This document shows, one piece after another, positions 20,660 to 22,944 of a stretch of DNA of 22,944 nt; within the stretch, counting starts at the first letter, position 1, and each line of letters begins with the position of its first letter. The stretch lies in the NCBI GenBank assembly GCA_012521035.1, contig JAAYND010000036.1:1-22944 (forward strand). Reading direction: 5' to 3'. The notes under the pieces are model-generated. The model saw only the letters and a program-made list of their open reading frames with translations, was not told where the DNA came from and made no database searches. A program made the translations under genes and the position numbers. This DNA comes from Methanomicrobiales archaeon. Lineage in GTDB: Archaea > Halobacteriota > Methanomicrobia > Methanomicrobiales > Methanoculleaceae.

Positions 20660-22924
20660 ATGAAGATTAGAAACCCTATCACGCTAAACGACTGGGAGAT
20701 CCGGAATTATTCCATAACGATCCTGGCGCTACAACTTGGACTCCTTGGTACCCAATTTTTAGCAAGTACAGATCCACTGATCTCACACTTTCAAACGATC
20801 CTGGGGTTTGCTTTTTTTTCATTTGTTCCAGGAATAATCACACTCAGGATCATGCGGATTCACAATGTAAGTACCCTTGAGACACTTCTCTATGCAACCG
20901 GATTGAGTGTGGCAATTCTCATGGCCACAGGATTGTTTATGAATATTTTTTATCCCATCTTCGGGATTTCCCGACCGTTATCACCAGGTTTAACCCTGAT
21001 AACACTGAATGGTGTGTCAGCAATCCTTCTCGTACTCAGTCTCATCAGGAGCACGAAATCCCCCAGACCTGGATATATCGATATGGAGTTGATCCTCTCA
21101 AGGCCTGCACTTCTCCTGTACCTGGTGCCTCTCCTGACAATTATAGGAGTGTATTTCGTAAATCAATACCATTGCAACGCAATTCTTATGGTAGTGATCG
21201 CGTTCATCGCGATTATACCCGTACTGGTTGGATTAAACCGGGTGATCCCGGAGACCCTGTACCCCCTGGCGATCATTACCATCACCATATCGCTATTGCT
21301 TCACACATCGCTCATATCTCCGTACCTCTGGGGTTACGACATTCATTATGAGACATTTCTTGCAAATCTTGTCATCGATAGCGCACTCTGGGATTTCACA
21401 AGTCCCGGCAACGTGAACGCAATGTTGAGCGTCGTCATTCTGGCACCGGTGTACTCGTATATCACGGGACTGAGCCTGACATGGGTGTTCAAATTAGTCT
21501 ATCCAATTATATTTTCCCTTGTGCCCCTGGGGTTATATCACATCTTTCAAAGACAAACTACGGCAAAGAACGCTTTCCTTGCATGTTTCTTCTTCACTTC
21601 CTTCATAACCTTTTACGCGGAGATGGCCTCCCTGGCACGCCAGGAGATTGCAGAACTCTTTTTAGTTCTGCTAATTATGATAATGGCCGCAAGAAACATT
21701 CCTCGAATAACAAATTTCGCATTATTTGTTGTATTTGGGGCTTCTCTGATTGTTTCACATTACGGCACATCGTATATCTACCTGCTATCCCTCACCGCAG
21801 TCTGGCTGTACATGACCCTCTCCCCATTTGTTACATCCCGCAAAGGCACCATAGCCAAACTTATGCAGGAAATGACAAAAGGGGTAATGTCAGATACAAA
21901 TCCCTTAAACCAGAGAGAAAATGAAAAAACACTGACTTTCGCTCATGTCCTCTTCTTTGCCGGGTTTACATTCGGGTGGTATATGCTCGTCGCAGGAGGT
22001 ACCTCCTTTGCCACTGCAGTATCGATCACCAAATATATCGGCAGTACGATCGTTGTAGACTTATTGAACCCTGGAGCAACGGAGGGGCTGGATCTGCTTA
22101 TTACCGCTCCACTATCGCCCCTGCATAGTATCGCCAAAGGCCTCCATCTCATTACCCTGATATTCATCGTCATCGGATTTATCGCGATCTGGATTCGGCG
22201 ATCTAGCGGCAATTTTTCAAGAGAATACACGACATTCTCTTTTATTGCACTTCTTTTTGGAATTTCAGGTATCCTGGTACCAAATTTTTCCAGTACGCTC
22301 AACACCACAAGGCTCTACCAGATTATGCTCATCTTTCTCTCTCCACTCTGCGTTATCGGCGGTATCAGCATACTTGCGGCATCATCGAAAGTGTGCACTA
22401 CAATACTCCGGAACAGGCGGTTTATAGGACAAAAACCACTATTCCTCCTCTCAATTCTCTTTTCAATTCTATTCCTCTTCAGCACGGGCTGGATCTACGA
22501 GTGCGCAAACGATCACCCGTCGTCCATCGCCCTGAGTCAGGATTCAATTAAGAGGTACGGGGCCGGTGTTCCGAAAAATGTGTTCTACGGAACGTTCATA
22601 CCGGAGCATGATGTCTTTGGTGCTCGCTGGTTGAGTAGATACATGGAGAGTGATTCGATCGTCTATGCGGATAGAACACGGAAAGACAATGTGCTGACTT
22701 CTTACGGCAATTTTGCAAGGACACCTCCGTTTCTACCAAAAATAGACTTTGAACCGCTTTTAAGCGCATACGTATACCTGGCGACATATAACACCATAGA
22801 ACGCTTCGCAAGCGGCCCAGAGGCATATAATGATTACTGGAGTATTGAGGACATATATCCCACGATCTGTCAGAACAATAAGGTGTATTCGAACTCCCAG
22901 AGCGAGATCTATCTGAGTGGGTAA
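20660..22924 (+). CDS. DUF2206-type polytopic membrane protein, possible GT-C-like glycosyltransferase
   Basis: The 754-residue protein begins with NPITLNDWE, typical of DUF2206 membrane proteins of methanogens. It has about a dozen or more hydrophobic helices between residues 18 and 612. A soluble C-terminal domain of about 140 residues (GWIYECANDHPSS to the end QSEIYLSG) follows. The loop after the first helix cluster carries WGYDIHYE (Asp227, His229, Glu231). An acidic residue in an outer loop plus a C-terminal extracytoplasmic domain is the plan of GT-C enzymes, which use lipid-linked sugars. I infer a similar role in exporting or attaching the glycan made by the two glycosyltransferases, but a polymerase or flippase-like role is also possible. 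Start ATG 20660 lies 8 nt after the previous stop. The gene is complete; its stop is 20 nt from the window end. Confidence 0.8.
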   Translation: MKIRNPITLNDWEIRNYSITILALQLGLLGTQFLASTDPLISHFQTILGFAFFSFVPGIITLRIMRIHNVSTLETLLYATGLSVAILMATGLFMNIFYPIFGISRPLSPGLTLITLNGVSAILLVLSLIRSTKSPRPGYIDMELILSRPALLLYLVPLLTIIGVYFVNQYHCNAILMVVIAFIAIIPVLVGLNRVIPETLYPLAIITITISLLLHTSLISPYLWGYDIHYETFLANLVIDSALWDFTSPGNVNAMLSVVILAPVYSYITGLSLTWVFKLVYPIIFSLVPLGLYHIFQRQTTAKNAFLACFFFTSFITFYAEMASLARQEIAELFLVLLIMIMAARNIPRITNFALFVVFGASLIVSHYGTSYIYLLSLTAVWLYMTLSPFVTSRKGTIAKLMQEMTKGVMSDTNPLNQRENEKTLTFAHVLFFAGFTFGWYMLVAGGTSFATAVSITKYIGSTIVVDLLNPGATEGLDLLITAPLSPLHSIAKGLHLITLIFIVIGFIAIWIRRSSGNFSREYTTFSFIALLFGISGILVPNFSSTLNTTRLYQIMLIFLSPLCVIGGISILAASSKVCTTILRNRRFIGQKPLFLLSILFSILFLFSTGWIYECANDHPSSIALSQDSIKRYGAGVPKNVFYGTFIPEHDVFGARWLSRYMESDSIVYADRTRKDNVLTSYGNFARTPPFLPKIDFEPLLSAYVYLATYNTIERFASGPEAYNDYWSIEDIYPTICQNNKVYSNSQSEIYLSG

Positions 22925-22944
22925 TGATTTCTCTACACTGTTGT

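Noticed and set aside
1..22944. CRISPR array, tRNA, rRNA or intact insertion sequence
   Set aside because: I saw no regularly spaced direct repeats, no cloverleaf with TTC-loop bases, no rRNA-like stretch and no transposase gene. A subtle RNA gene could still escape reading by eye.

Overview
The window is archaeal and looks like a piece of the chromosome of a formate- and hydrogen-using methanogen of the order Methanomicrobiales, close to Methanoculleus. This placement is an inference. It rests on a FdhC-type formate channel, a complete Mre11-Rad50-NurA-HerA repair operon, a proteasome-activating nucleotidase (PAN), a DUF5804-type protein, TATA-box promoters (several placed about 27 nt before a start codon, as for leaderless mRNAs) and Shine-Dalgarno sites of the GGAG/GGTGA type elsewhere.

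Layout. (1) 1-1466, plus strand: formate channel fdhC, then a small membrane-anchored OB-fold protein. (2) 1548-8481, minus strand: mre11, rad50, nurA and herA in that order of transcription, every junction overlapping; this is the archaeal DNA double-strand-break end-resection machine. (3) 8482-8855: a gene-free divergent region with a shared TATA element and five short inverted repeats in front of mre11. I read it as a structured leader RNA or the remnant of an IS605-type right end. (4) 8856-10560, plus strand: PAN, a likely terminator, and a DUF5804-like protein. (5) 10588-13089, minus strand: a long U32-family protein (RlhA/TrhP-like RNA hydroxylase type). It is divergent from a ProC-like reductase, which is followed by aroD (13179-14670, plus strand). 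(6) 14707-16906, minus strand: a two-gene flavoprotein operon of the NfnAB/SudAB type. (7) 17067-17550, plus strand: a 51-residue membrane hairpin protein coupled to a YbjQ-family protein. (8) 17551-18276: a 726-nt gap with tandem hairpins, a T-rich tract and an operator-like inverted repeat touching a strong TATA box. (9) 18277-22924, plus strand: two GT4-type glycosyltransferases and a large DUF2206-type membrane protein, a surface-polysaccharide or protein-glycosylation module.

Most of the window is GC-rich housekeeping sequence. From about 17750 onward the DNA is visibly richer in A/T and uses AT-ending codons more freely, as expected for a more mobile cell-surface island whose beginning is seen here. 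I found no rRNA, tRNA, CRISPR array or intact transposase gene. The least explained sequences are the stem-loop array before mre11 and the long leader before the glycosyltransferases.
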